Shown: piece by piece, positions 39,711-48,849 of the stretch
Layout: the number at the start of each line of letters is the position of its first letter
How positions within the stretch are numbered: position 1 is the first letter of the stretch
Source of the DNA: an uncultured Actinomycetes bacterium
GTDB taxonomy: Bacteria; Actinomycetota; Acidimicrobiia; Acidimicrobiales; Acidimicrobilacustridaceae
Length of the DNA stretch: 54,091 nucleotides
Direction of reading: 5' to 3'
Assembly: GCA_937927725.1 (NCBI GenBank)
Contig: CALBSE010000031.1
Coordinates: 1 to 54,091 of the forward strand
Made by a program: the position numbers and the translations under genes
The notes under the pieces: model-generated
The model's database searches: none
What the model was told of the DNA's origin: nothing
The model's input: only the letters and a program-made list of their open reading frames with translations

Positions 39711-40592
39711 ATGTCACGTTTCGGTTCGGTGATCACCGCAATGGTCACCCCATTTACCGCCGATGGCGAACTCGATCACGAAGGCGCGGCCGAGTTGGCC
39801 CGGTGGCTTGTCGCGCAAGGCAACGATGCACTCGTACTCAGCGGAACGACCGGCGAAGCCGCTTGTCTGACCGACGAGGAACAGATCGCGTTGTGGCACA
39901 CGGTGCGCGCCGCTGTTGATGTTCCGCTGATCGCTGGTTCGGGCACAAACGACACTCGTCATGCAGCCGAACTCACCGGCGCCGCTGCTGGTGCCGGCAT
40001 GGACGCAGTCCTCATCGTTACTCCGTATTACAACCGTCCTTCGCAGGCGGGCATCGAAGCGCACTTCCAGCATGTGTGTGCCGCAACCGAATTGCCCGTC
40101 ATCGTGTACGACATTCCCGTTCGTACCGGACGCAAGATCGGCTCGGACCTCATCCTCCGAATGGCCAATGAGATTCCCAATGTCGTTGGTCTCAAAGACG
40201 CCGCTGGCGACCCAGGAGCAACGGCTCGGCTCATTGCCGATGCCCCCGCAGGGTTCGAAGTTTTTAGCGGCGACGATCCGCTCACGCTTTCGTTGCTTGC
40301 GGTGGGCGCTGTCGGTGTCATCGGAGTCGCAACGCACTGGGCGGCTCCGGTAATGGCGCAAATGATCAGCGCGTTCCAAGCGGGCGACATCGTTCGAGCG
40401 CAGCAGCTCAACGCTCGCATGATCGAAAGTTACGACTTCGAAACTGGCGACCTCAATCCAAATCCCGTGCCGACCAAGGCGATGCTTCGTGCCATTGGTC
40501 AACCGGCGGGTCCGTGTCGACCTCCAATGGGATTCGGTCCAGAAGACCTTGAAGAGCGCGCCCTTGCGGTGCATCGCCGGTTGTACGCGTGA
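39711..40592 (+). CDS. dapA: 4-hydroxy-tetrahydrodipicolinate synthase
   Basis: A 293-residue TIM-barrel lyase that condenses pyruvate with aspartate semialdehyde. The Schiff-base lysine is Lys162 (GLKDAAGD), with Tyr133 (IVYDIPVRTG) and the SGTTGEA motif near residue 44 that binds the keto acid. The ATG at 39711 gives the family N terminus. An upstream in-frame start at 39681 lies within the hairpin region and is rejected. Its stop overlaps the GTG of the RNase J gene, the same pair seen in other actinobacteria. Confidence 0.96.
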   Translation: MSRFGSVITAMVTPFTADGELDHEGAAELARWLVAQGNDALVLSGTTGEAACLTDEEQIALWHTVRAAVDVPLIAGSGTNDTRHAAELTGAAAGAGMDAVLIVTPYYNRPSQAGIEAHFQHVCAATELPVIVYDIPVRTGRKIGSDLILRMANEIPNVVGLKDAAGDPGATARLIADAPAGFEVFSGDDPLTLSLLAVGAVGVIGVATHWAAPVMAQMISAFQAGDIVRAQQLNARMIESYDFETGDLNPNPVPTKAMLRAIGQPAGPCRPPMGFGPEDLEERALAVHRRLYA

Positions 40593-42343
40593 GTCGCGAC
40601 GGAGCAAAGCCCAAGTCGAAGTCGAAGGCGAAGTCGAAGAAGGGCGACGCGTCGGCCAAGGCGCCAAAGGTTCGCGATTCTCAAGGCACGCCAGTTTCGG
40701 TCACCTTCCTTGGTGGTCTTGGCGAAATTGGACGTAACTGCGCGTGCATCGAGGTGGAAGGCAAGATCCTTCTCCTTGACTGCGGATTGATGTTCCCCGA
40801 TCTCGACATGCTCGGTATCGATCTCGTACTTCCTGACTTCACCTACTTGCGCGAGAACGCCGATCGCATCATCGGTTGCATCGCCACCCATGGTCACGAA
40901 GATCACACCGGTGGACTCTCATTCCTCTTGCGCGAACTCGAGTTCCCGATTTACGGATCGGCACTCACGCTTGGTCTTGCTCGGAACCGCATCGAGGAAG
41001 CCGGCCTGCTTGACCGCACTGAATTCATTCCGATCGTCGACGGCGAACGGCGCATGATCGGGCCTTTCGACGTCGAGTTCATTCCCGTCACGCACTCAGT
41101 TCCACACGGAATCGCAACGGCATTTCACACCCCGCAGGGTGTGATCTTGCATACCGGCGATTTCAAGCTCGATCTCACTCCCGTCGACGGTCGTCTCACT
41201 GATCTGGCACGTATCGGCGCTATCGCGTCCAACGAGGGCATTCGTTTATTGCTTTCCGATAGCACCAACGCCGAAGAACACGGACACGCCGCATCAGAAA
41301 CTTCAGTTGGTGCAGTTCTGTACGACCTCTTTCATCGGTATGAAGGCCGTCGCATCATTACGACCTGCTTCGCGAGTCACATCCATCGCGTGCAACAAAT
41401 CGCCGATGCTGCAATTTCGTTTGATCGTGTCATCGCCACGATGGGCATGTCGATGAAGAAGAACGTGCGTATGGCTCGCGAGATGGGTCTTCTTAACATT
41501 CCCGAATCGCGCCTTATGGACATCGCCGACGTTGGCGATCTTCCTCCGGAAAAGGTGTGTGTGATTTCCACCGGTTCGCAGGGCGAACCTATGTCAGCGC
41601 TTGCTCTGATGGCGGCAAATGAGAACCGTTGGCTCACGCTTAGCAACACCGATGTCGTCATCATGAGTTCTCATCCCATTCCGGGCAACGAGACGGACGT
41701 TTCGAAAGTCATCGATGGGCTTGTTCGCGCTGGCGCCGAAGTTGTGCACTCGGGTATTTCCGATGTCCATGCGTCGGGTCATGCCAAAGCTGAAGATCTC
41801 AAAATGTTCTTGTCGATAACTCGACCGGAACATTTCATTCCCGTTCATGGCGAGTACCGCCACCTCGTTGCGCACGCGAAGTTGGCCCGCACGATGGGTG
41901 TCGCTGCATCAAAGATCATCGTGTGCACCGACGGCGATCAAGTCACTCTCGACGACACAGGTCTTCGCCCCACAGCGCAGGTGCCATCTGGTTACCTCTA
42001 TGTCGACGGCATCATCGGTGATGTGGGTTCTGGCGTGCTGCGTGACCGTCGGGTCCTGGCCGAAGAAGGCGTCGTTGTGGTCATTGTTGGAGTCGACATC
42101 GAACATGGCACGACAATGATCGGTCCCGAAATCATTACCCGAGGCTGGGTGCATGCCCCCGAGGCCGAAGAACTCCTCGACCAATGCGCCGACCACGTTC
42201 GTCAGGCCATTGCCGATCTTTTCCAAAATGGCCGCACCGATATCGAGAATGTTCAGCGGGTCGTCCGTCGGGCAGCCGGCCGTTTCGTCAACGAAAAGAC
42301 CAAGCGACGGCCGATGATCGTGCCCGTCGTCATGGAAGCCTGA
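40589..42343 (+). CDS. rnj: Ribonuclease J
   Basis: A 584-residue metallo-beta-lactamase/beta-CASP nuclease that acts in mRNA turnover and rRNA maturation as a 5'-3' exonuclease and endonuclease. The metal motif HGHEDH is at 101-106 (His101, His103, Asp105, His106), after FLGGLGEIGRN. The beta-CASP region includes SSHPIPGNE and HASGHAK and HFIPVHGEYRH. A lysine/serine-rich tail of about 30 residues opens the protein and is not part of the fold. The GTG start overlaps dapA by four bases. Confidence 0.95.
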   Translation: MSRDGAKPKSKSKAKSKKGDASAKAPKVRDSQGTPVSVTFLGGLGEIGRNCACIEVEGKILLLDCGLMFPDLDMLGIDLVLPDFTYLRENADRIIGCIATHGHEDHTGGLSFLLRELEFPIYGSALTLGLARNRIEEAGLLDRTEFIPIVDGERRMIGPFDVEFIPVTHSVPHGIATAFHTPQGVILHTGDFKLDLTPVDGRLTDLARIGAIASNEGIRLLLSDSTNAEEHGHAASETSVGAVLYDLFHRYEGRRIITTCFASHIHRVQQIADAAISFDRVIATMGMSMKKNVRMAREMGLLNIPESRLMDIADVGDLPPEKVCVISTGSQGEPMSALALMAANENRWLTLSNTDVVIMSSHPIPGNETDVSKVIDGLVRAGAEVVHSGISDVHASGHAKAEDLKMFLSITRPEHFIPVHGEYRHLVAHAKLARTMGVAASKIIVCTDGDQVTLDDTGLRPTAQVPSGYLYVDGIIGDVGSGVLRDRRVLAEEGVVVVIVGVDIEHGTTMIGPEIITRGWVHAPEAEELLDQCADHVRQAIADLFQNGRTDIENVQRVVRRAAGRFVNEKTKRRPMIVPVVMEA

Positions 42344-42386
42344 CCCGGCTTTCGCCCATTGGGGTTCGGCCGCGTACCCTTGCGCC

Positions 42387-43454
42387 ATGCCTGACGTGCC
42401 CGTCTCACTGACGTCGAAAGTTCCCGCCGAGATCCGTGAGCGGCTCTCGCCTGAAGAAGCCCGTGCTGCCATCCGCGCTGCGGGTGTGGCGCTGCTTGAT
42501 GAGCGCCGCCAGTTGAGCCTCGAAGAACTTGCGGCGCTTGCCGATGTTCCTGATTCAGCGGTGCCAGCGCTGGCATCACTCGCTCACGAGGTTCGTCTCG
42601 AATGGTGCGGCGACACCGTCGAGGTCGAAGGCATTCTTTCGGCCAAGACCGGGGGCTGTCCCGAGGACTGCCACTTCTGCAGTCAATCGGCGAAGTTCGA
42701 ATCGCCGGTGCAAGCGATGCCGTTCCTTGACACGGCGGACGTGCTTGCCGCTGCGCGCGAAACTGCTGCGCTCGGGGCCACAGAGTTCTGCATCGTGTTG
42801 GCCATTCGCGGCCCCGACGAACGAACAATGGATCGCATCTGTGAACTTGTGCCACTTGTACAGGACGAAGTTGGTCTCAATGTTGCTGTGAGTGCGGGCA
42901 TCGTCACGGAAGCGCAGGCAAAGCGTTTCGCTGACGTTGGCGTGCACCGTTACAACCACAATCTCGAAACTGCTGAATCGTTCTTCGAAAACGTCGTCAC
43001 AACGCACACGTGGGCCGAACGTTTTGATACCTGCCAGCTTGTTCGTGAGCAGGGTATGGAACTTTGCTGCGGAGTTCTTTTGGGGATGGGCGAATCGGTC
43101 GATCAGCGTCTTGAACTCATTGGCCAATTGCGAGCCGTTGATCCTGCAGAGGTTCCACTGAACTTCCTCAACCCGCGTCCGGGTACTCCATTCGCAGGTC
43201 TGCCGCTCACCGAACCGCTTGAAGCGATTCGGTGGATCTCGCTGTTCCGTCTTGCGCTTCCATCAGTGATCCTGCGTTATGCCGGTGGTCGCGAAGTCAC
43301 ATTGCGTGAACTCCAAGCGCTTGGCCTCACATCAGGAATCAACGCCCTCATCGTCGGCAATTACCTCACGACGTTGGGTCGCTCGCCCGAGGAAGATCTG
43401 CAGATGCTCGCTGATCTTCAGATGCCGATCGGCGCGCTGTCCAAGGCCATCTGA
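42387..43454 (+). CDS. bioB: Biotin synthase
   Basis: A 355-residue radical SAM enzyme that inserts sulfur into dethiobiotin. The SAM cluster motif is CPEDCHFC (Cys91, Cys95, Cys98). The auxiliary-cluster positions have likely equivalents: the cysteine in EFCIVLAIRG, one of the cysteines in ELCCGVLLGMGE, and the arginine in ILRYAGGRE. About 50 residues at the N terminus precede the usual start of the E. coli protein. A second gene two bases downstream encodes a BsaP-like protein, which supports a biotin role for the pair. No other bio genes lie in the window. Confidence 0.95.
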   Translation: MPDVPVSLTSKVPAEIRERLSPEEARAAIRAAGVALLDERRQLSLEELAALADVPDSAVPALASLAHEVRLEWCGDTVEVEGILSAKTGGCPEDCHFCSQSAKFESPVQAMPFLDTADVLAAARETAALGATEFCIVLAIRGPDERTMDRICELVPLVQDEVGLNVAVSAGIVTEAQAKRFADVGVHRYNHNLETAESFFENVVTTHTWAERFDTCQLVREQGMELCCGVLLGMGESVDQRLELIGQLRAVDPAEVPLNFLNPRPGTPFAGLPLTEPLEAIRWISLFRLALPSVILRYAGGREVTLRELQALGLTSGINALIVGNYLTTLGRSPEEDLQMLADLQMPIGALSKAI

Positions 43455-43456
43455 GA

Positions 43457-43630
43457 GTGACCGACACGTACTGCCGTTGGTGCGGTACTGCGATGGCCGA
43501 ACATCCAGACATCACATGTCGGCGCGAACTTGATCCACCGCGGTTTTGCCCGCAGTGTGGTCGACGTTTGCGTGTGAAGGTTCACACTGCTGGTTATGAA
43601 GCCGCGTGTCGCGACCATGGCCTGCTGTAA
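43457..43630 (+). CDS. bsaP: Biotin synthase auxiliary protein BsaP-like, 57 residues
   Basis: A GTG-started 57-residue protein two bases after bioB. Cysteines are paired in CRWC (Cys6, Cys9), a single Cys21, CPQC (Cys31, Cys34) and a late Cys51, with the block ELDPPRFCPQCGRRL in the middle and an HG near the end (His54-Gly55). From memory, the mycobacterial partner of BioB (BsaP, small, cysteine-rich, next to bioB) has the same LDPPR.C..C pattern. BsaP is reported to be needed for mycobacterial BioB activity. The number and spacing of cysteines could hold an iron-sulfur cluster. The short length makes it easy to miss. Confidence 0.85.
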   Translation: MTDTYCRWCGTAMAEHPDITCRRELDPPRFCPQCGRRLRVKVHTAGYEAACRDHGLL

Positions 43631-43657
43631 ATAGTCGCGCGACGAAAGGCGACTAGT

Positions 43658-44902
43658 TCAGGACTTACCGCAGCTCTGTACGGTCGCATTTGGTGGTTGC
43701 AAAGGGTCGGGCATGGGATTGCCTTGGAACCGATCGTTCATCCAAGCGAGCATCGAATTGAACGATGGAGCAATCACCCCAGCGTGTGACTGGCCGGGGA
43801 ACACCCAACGCTGTTCGACCTGACCGATCTTGCACATCTGATCAAAGAGTGCCGCAGATGAAACCACTGGAATCTGCTCGTCGTTACCGCCGTGGATGAT
43901 GAGGAGCGGAGCGGGGATTGGTGAGGTGAATGTGCCCGGGTCGTTATTGCTCAGAAGTAGATTCCACTCGGGCACTGACGCTGGGTCTGCGAGCTGGAGC
44001 GAAGCGAGGTCGACTCCGGCTGCGGCTTTCGAAAGTTCCGAGGTGCACATTGTGTCGACGTTGTTGAGGAAATCGAGACCTGCAGGTGTGAGCACTTTGT
44101 TGAGTGGTGCATTGGTGTCGCCGGCAGCAGCATTCAGGCCCGCTGCCGCCATGAGGATGTAGTACTTGTAAGGGCTTGTCTGCAGCGCTGCGTTGATGAG
44201 CAAAAGCTGAGAGGGCGGTGCGCCGGCGACAACTCCCTTGAGGTTGAGGTCGGGTGCGTACGCCTCAGCATCGTGACCGGCGAACATCGCAGCATGACCG
44301 CCTTGCGAATGACCCCACACCACGTAGTTCTTCGACGCGTTGGCGCCGGGGAAGACCTGAGCAGCCTTCACGATGTCGAGCGTGCCGTAGGCCTCGCTAT
44401 TGCCAGAGATGTAGGGATGACGTCCCGGCGTTCCGAGACCTTCGAAGTCCGAGGCGACGACGAGATAACCCGCCTCAAGAATCGGGTTCGCGAGTTGTGT
44501 GAATTCATCGGGCTTCAGCGAAGGCGCGCACGAATCGGCAATGCCCGTGGTTCCGTGCGCCCACGTGATGACAGGCCATCCACCGCTCGGCGGAGTGCCG
44601 TTCGGAATCGCGATGAGGCCGGTGACAGCGATGGTCTGGCCGCTTTCCGAAATGGAGGTGTACATCACTCGCGACATGGTGCCGGCAAGACCCGTGAGCG
44701 ACACCGGCTCGGTCTTGAGAATCGTTCCCGGTGAAGATTCGGCAAGAGGCGACGGAACGGCGTAGAAGTCGGGGAGATCGGGCGAACCCTTTACCGCCTT
44801 GGTTGGTGCTGTCGAAGAACTGTGAGTGCCCGACGAGCAGCCGATGACGGCGAGCCCGAGGACAGCAGTGAACAGCATCGCGAGTGAACGCTTGGTGGCC
44901 AT
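43658..44902 (-). CDS. Secreted lipase family lipoprotein
   Basis: A 414-residue exported alpha/beta hydrolase. The signal peptide ends in AVIGC (Cys22), so it is probably lipid-anchored. The start FYAVPSPLAESSPGTIL then VMYTSIS matches the fungal-type secretory lipase group (LIP family) that is common in actinobacteria. The nucleophile is Ser199 in GHSQGG, with an acid in IIHGGNDEQIPV and a histidine in GQSHAGV. It may hydrolyse triacylglycerol or other esters outside the cell. The gene is convergent with bioB-bsaP and divergent from ftsK, with 160 bases between the latter two starts. Confidence 0.88.
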   Translation of the reverse strand: MATKRSLAMLFTAVLGLAVIGCSSGTHSSSTAPTKAVKGSPDLPDFYAVPSPLAESSPGTILKTEPVSLTGLAGTMSRVMYTSISESGQTIAVTGLIAIPNGTPPSGGWPVITWAHGTTGIADSCAPSLKPDEFTQLANPILEAGYLVVASDFEGLGTPGRHPYISGNSEAYGTLDIVKAAQVFPGANASKNYVVWGHSQGGHAAMFAGHDAEAYAPDLNLKGVVAGAPPSQLLLINAALQTSPYKYYILMAAAGLNAAAGDTNAPLNKVLTPAGLDFLNNVDTMCTSELSKAAAGVDLASLQLADPASVPEWNLLLSNNDPGTFTSPIPAPLLIIHGGNDEQIPVVSSAALFDQMCKIGQVEQRWVFPGQSHAGVIAPSFNSMLAWMNDRFQGNPMPDPLQPPNATVQSCGKS

Positions 44903-45062
44903 CGGTGGTCCTTTCCCCCTGATGGGGGCACGTTACTGCCGCTGAGCTCGAAATCAGGGGCTCGGCGAGCGCCCCCTTCCTTATCCACACCGATGTCCCA
45001 CGATTTGGGTAACCTCTTGGACGGCGAGCGGAGAAGGGGCCACGTCAGGAACGCGTACGCCT
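44903..45062 (+). promoter_or_regulatory. Divergent spacer between lipase and ftsK
   Basis: This 160-base gap has no coding frame of note. It must hold the promoters of the two divergent genes, but no clear consensus boxes could be fixed by eye. A short CCCCC/GGGGG inverted repeat with a TGAT loop lies near its left end (44917-44930), close to the lipase start. Confidence 0.25.
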
Positions 45063-47567
45063 GTGGCCACAAAACAGAGTCCTCCGAAACGATCGACCTC
45101 CAAGTCCTCGGCGAAAGCCGGATCACGGTCCTCGTCCGCGCGCAAAGCGCCCGCCAAGAAATCCACGGCGAAGAAACCGGCAGCCAAACGAGGTTCCGCC
45201 GCGCCCAAGGGTCGCTCAGCAGCCGCCGCTCGCCGTCCCGCTCCTGGTCCCGTTCGTGAAGCATTCACTGGTCATGGTCATGACGTATGGGGGGTTGCGC
45301 TCGTAGCACTTGGGCTGCTGACCGCTCTCGGCGTCTACGGCAACCTCGCTGGTCCGCTCGGCCGCGGACTAGCAGAGGTTGCCGGTGCACTTGTGGGTGG
45401 ACTCCGGGTCTTCCTGCCGCCGGTGCTTGTTGTCGGAGGCGCGTTGTTGCTCCGCGGTCCCCGCGATGTTCAAGGCACGCCGCGCTTTTCTGCCGGTCGT
45501 CTTGGCGTCGGTGTCGCGTTGATGTTCATTGCGATCGCCGGGCTCCTGCAGCTCACGAAGGGCCGTCCCGAATTTGGTGCGCCGCTCGACGACTTCATTG
45601 CCGCAGGTGGCTACGTCGGAGCGGTTGTCGGCACGCCGCTCGAAAAGGCGCTCGCAGTGTGGGGTGCCGCTCTGGTCTTCGTCGCGTTGATTGTCGTTGG
45701 TCTTGTGATCGCTACTGGCGTTTCGGTGCGCACGGCTGCTCGAAAGACGGCCGATGGCGTCAAGCCAGTGCAGGGCGCCATGAAGCGCGGCATGGGTTCG
45801 CTCTTCGAACTGAAGACCGAAGGCGAAAATGGCATCGATGCCGAGGACTCCATCGTGCCGATCCTTTATGACGGATCGTCAAGCACCGACGAGGACTGGG
45901 ACGACGATGCCGAGCCCATGCTCACCGAACTGATCGACCCCGACGGTGAACCTGCCGATTCCTTTGACGAAGAGTCGCTGCTATTCGTGGCTGGTTCTGA
46001 CGACGAACCCGTCGTCGATGAACTTGATATTCACGTTCCGACTGGTGATGTTCCTCCGGGGAAGTCTGAGCAACTCACAATGCCGCTTCCGAAGGAACGC
46101 AAGGTCAATTGGAAGTTGCCGTCGCTCAAGATGCTCGACCGTTCGGTCGCGCAACAAGTCGACAAAAAGATGGTCGAAGATCGCGGACGTTTGCTTGAGC
46201 ACGCGCTTGCTGAACACGGCGTTCAAACAAAGCTTGTCGGCATGGTGGTCGGCCCGACCGTCACGCGTTATGAACTTGAACTACTTCCTGGCGTCAAAGT
46301 CTCGAAGGTCACCAGTCTCCACAAAGACATCGCCTACGCGATGGCGTCGCCCGACGTGCGCATCCTTGCGCCAATCCCGGGCAAGCAAGCCATCGGTGTT
46401 GAAGTGCCGAACGACAACCGCCAACTCGTTGCGGTCGGCGACATTCTTGCCTCGCCCGAAGCGAAGGCCGCGAAGAATCCGCTCGAAGTAGCGATTGGTC
46501 GCGATATCAACGGGCGTTCTGTGCTGGCCGATCTTTCGAAGATGCCTCACATTCTGATTGCTGGTGCAACTGGTGCCGGTAAGTCGTCGTGCATCAACTC
46601 ATTACTCACGTCGATCCTCATGCGCTCGACTCCCGATCAGGTGCGCCTGATCCTCATCGACCCCAAGCGTGTGGAACTTGGTCAGTACAATCGCCTTCCG
46701 CATTTGCTTACGCAGGTGGTGACGAATCCGAAGAAGGCTGCCAATGCGTTGTCATGGACCGTGAAGGAAATGGAGCGTCGTTACGACCTCCTTTCCGATT
46801 GCGGTTTCCGCGACATCGATGGTTACAACGCAGCGTTCGATCGCGGCGAGGTTGTTGATCAGCCCGAGATGGGTATCGAATACTACCGACTTCCGTACAT
46901 CCTCGTTGTGGTCGACGAGCTCAACGACCTCATGATGGTTGCGGCCCGCGACGTCGAAGAATCAATCTGTCGAATCGCGCAGATGGCTCGCGCCGTCGGC
47001 ATCCATTTGGTCATCGCAACGCAGCGTCCGTCAGTGAATGTCATCACCGGCGTGATCAAGGCCAACGTGCCGGCTCGTTTGGCTTTTGCGGTGTCGAGCC
47101 TCGCCGATTCTCGAGTGATCCTCGACCAAGGTGGTGCTGAGAAACTTCTTGGCCGAGGCGACATGTTGTTGCTGGGCCCGTCGTCGAGCATCGCCCAGCG
47201 CATCCAAGGTGCATGGGTCACCGAAGACGAGGTTCGGGCTGTTGTGGCTGCATGGCGTCAGCAGTCTCCCGAAATCTCCTATGACGACACCGTGCAGGGG
47301 AGCGAAGACTCCTCCACCGGTAGCAGTGCCGGGGGCATGGCCGGTGGCGACGATGACGACGACGATCTGCTGTCACAGGCCATGGAACTCGTCGTTCGCT
47401 CGCAACTCGGATCAACGTCGATGCTGCAGCGCAAACTCCGTGTCGGTTTTGCTCGAGCCGGTCGCCTCATGGACCTGCTTGAACAGCGCGGAATCGTTGG
47501 ACCTTCCGAGGGTTCGAAGGCCCGTACCGTTCTGATGACTCCCGAAGAACTTGACGGCGCGGACTGA
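45063..47567 (+). CDS. ftsK: DNA translocase FtsK
   Basis: An 834-residue septal DNA pump. The first ~60 residues are rich in Lys, Ala and Ser, then about four membrane helices lie between residues 75 and 240. An acidic linker follows (about 260-335). The motor has a Walker A GATGAGKSS near 501-509 and a conserved DELNDLMMVA block that includes Walker B, then AQMARAVGIHLVIATQRPSVNVITG. The C-terminal winged-helix gamma domain (SMLQRKLRVGFARAGRLMDLLEQRGIVGP) reads the polar motifs on DNA. It works with XerC/XerD at the septum. The start is GTG 45063. rimO follows after 16 bases. Confidence 0.95.
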   Translation: MATKQSPPKRSTSKSSAKAGSRSSSARKAPAKKSTAKKPAAKRGSAAPKGRSAAAARRPAPGPVREAFTGHGHDVWGVALVALGLLTALGVYGNLAGPLGRGLAEVAGALVGGLRVFLPPVLVVGGALLLRGPRDVQGTPRFSAGRLGVGVALMFIAIAGLLQLTKGRPEFGAPLDDFIAAGGYVGAVVGTPLEKALAVWGAALVFVALIVVGLVIATGVSVRTAARKTADGVKPVQGAMKRGMGSLFELKTEGENGIDAEDSIVPILYDGSSSTDEDWDDDAEPMLTELIDPDGEPADSFDEESLLFVAGSDDEPVVDELDIHVPTGDVPPGKSEQLTMPLPKERKVNWKLPSLKMLDRSVAQQVDKKMVEDRGRLLEHALAEHGVQTKLVGMVVGPTVTRYELELLPGVKVSKVTSLHKDIAYAMASPDVRILAPIPGKQAIGVEVPNDNRQLVAVGDILASPEAKAAKNPLEVAIGRDINGRSVLADLSKMPHILIAGATGAGKSSCINSLLTSILMRSTPDQVRLILIDPKRVELGQYNRLPHLLTQVVTNPKKAANALSWTVKEMERRYDLLSDCGFRDIDGYNAAFDRGEVVDQPEMGIEYYRLPYILVVVDELNDLMMVAARDVEESICRIAQMARAVGIHLVIATQRPSVNVITGVIKANVPARLAFAVSSLADSRVILDQGGAEKLLGRGDMLLLGPSSSIAQRIQGAWVTEDEVRAVVAAWRQQSPEISYDDTVQGSEDSSTGSSAGGMAGGDDDDDDLLSQAMELVVRSQLGSTSMLQRKLRVGFARAGRLMDLLEQRGIVGPSEGSKARTVLMTPEELDGAD

Positions 47568-47583
47568 CGCCTACGATGAACCG

Positions 47584-48849
47584 ATGACCGAGAGTTTCTG
47601 GATCGAGACACTCGGCTGTCCCAAGAACGAGGTCGACTCCGACAAATTGGTCGGAACGATGCTGGCCGACGGTTTGGTGCCGGCCGATTCCCCTGAGTTG
47701 GCGGACGTTGTCGTGGTCAACACCTGCGCGTTTGTCGAGCAGGCTCGCCAAGAATCCATCGACACCATTCTCGGACTCGATTCGGTGCGCGCCCCAGGAG
47801 CTCGTCTCGTTGTCACCGGCTGTATGGCCGAGCGATACGGCGAAGAACTCGCTGATGCGTTGCCCGAGATCGATTCGGTTGCAGGGTTCGGTGTTCCTGT
47901 CACCCTGGGCTCAACTCGCGGTTCAAAAACTTCGCCGTTCGATCTTCTTAACCTTCCGCGACCAAAGTCCAGTTCACCATGGGCCTACGTGAAAGTTGCC
48001 GAAGGCTGCGATCGCGCCTGTGGATTCTGCGCGATTCCAACGTTCCGCGGCAAACAACGGTCGCGTTCGGTCGACGACATCCTTGCCGAGGTCGACGCGC
48101 TTGAAGCTCGCGAGATCGTTCTTGTTGCACAAGACCTCGCGGCGTTCGGACGCGATCAAGGCGTTGGCGAGCGGTCAATCGTTCCGCTCATGAATGCTGT
48201 CGCCGAACGCGTAGACCGTGTCCGATTGCTCTATCTCTATCCCTCAGATCTCACCGACGAACTGATCGATACGATTTGTGGCAGTGGCGTGCCGTATTTC
48301 GATCTTTCATTGCAGCACGTCTCGCGTTCGTTGTTGCGAGGGATGAAGCGCTGGGGCGATGGCCTGAAGTTTGCGACGCGTATCGAAGCGATTCGTGAAC
48401 GTGAGCCTGACGCAGCATTCCGATCGAATTTCATCGTCGGGTATCCCGGCGAAACCGAAGAGGATCACGATCAACTTCTTGATTTTGTGGAATCTGTCCG
48501 GCTCGACTGGTGTGGGTTCTTCCCGTTCTCTCGTGAAGACGGAACCCACGCTGCTGGACTCGAAGATCAGGTGCCCGAAGCACTTGTTGCAGAGCGTCTC
48601 GCAGAACTTACGGAACTGCAGGATCGGATTACTGCGGCAAAACGTGACGAAATGATCGGCTCTCAAGTCGAAGTTCTCGTGGATAGTCCTGGAATCGGCC
48701 GAACCTGGCGTGAAGCCCCTGAAATCGACGGCGTCGTGATGGTTGCCTCCGAGCTCGAACAGGGAAGTTTTGCGACCTTGACCATTGTCGATGCCCTTGG
48801 CCCCGACCTGATTGCCGCTGGTGCTCGCCCCGTCGAAGAGGGCGACTGA
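47584..48849 (+). CDS. rimO: Ribosomal protein S12 methylthiotransferase RimO
   Basis: A 421-residue radical SAM enzyme that methylthiolates an aspartate of ribosomal protein S12. The N-terminal cluster cysteines are Cys12, Cys48 and Cys80, and the radical SAM motif is Cys142, Cys146, Cys149 (GCDRACGFC). A C-terminal TRAM domain is present (VEVLVDSPGIGRTWREAPEIDG). The SAM motif and the ETLGCPKNEVDSD start separate it from MiaB, whose gene begins at the end of the window. ATG 47584 is chosen; a start at 47551 would lie inside ftsK. The stop overlaps the pgsA start. Confidence 0.95.
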   Translation: MTESFWIETLGCPKNEVDSDKLVGTMLADGLVPADSPELADVVVVNTCAFVEQARQESIDTILGLDSVRAPGARLVVTGCMAERYGEELADALPEIDSVAGFGVPVTLGSTRGSKTSPFDLLNLPRPKSSSPWAYVKVAEGCDRACGFCAIPTFRGKQRSRSVDDILAEVDALEAREIVLVAQDLAAFGRDQGVGERSIVPLMNAVAERVDRVRLLYLYPSDLTDELIDTICGSGVPYFDLSLQHVSRSLLRGMKRWGDGLKFATRIEAIREREPDAAFRSNFIVGYPGETEEDHDQLLDFVESVRLDWCGFFPFSREDGTHAAGLEDQVPEALVAERLAELTELQDRITAAKRDEMIGSQVEVLVDSPGIGRTWREAPEIDGVVMVASELEQGSFATLTIVDALGPDLIAAGARPVEEGD

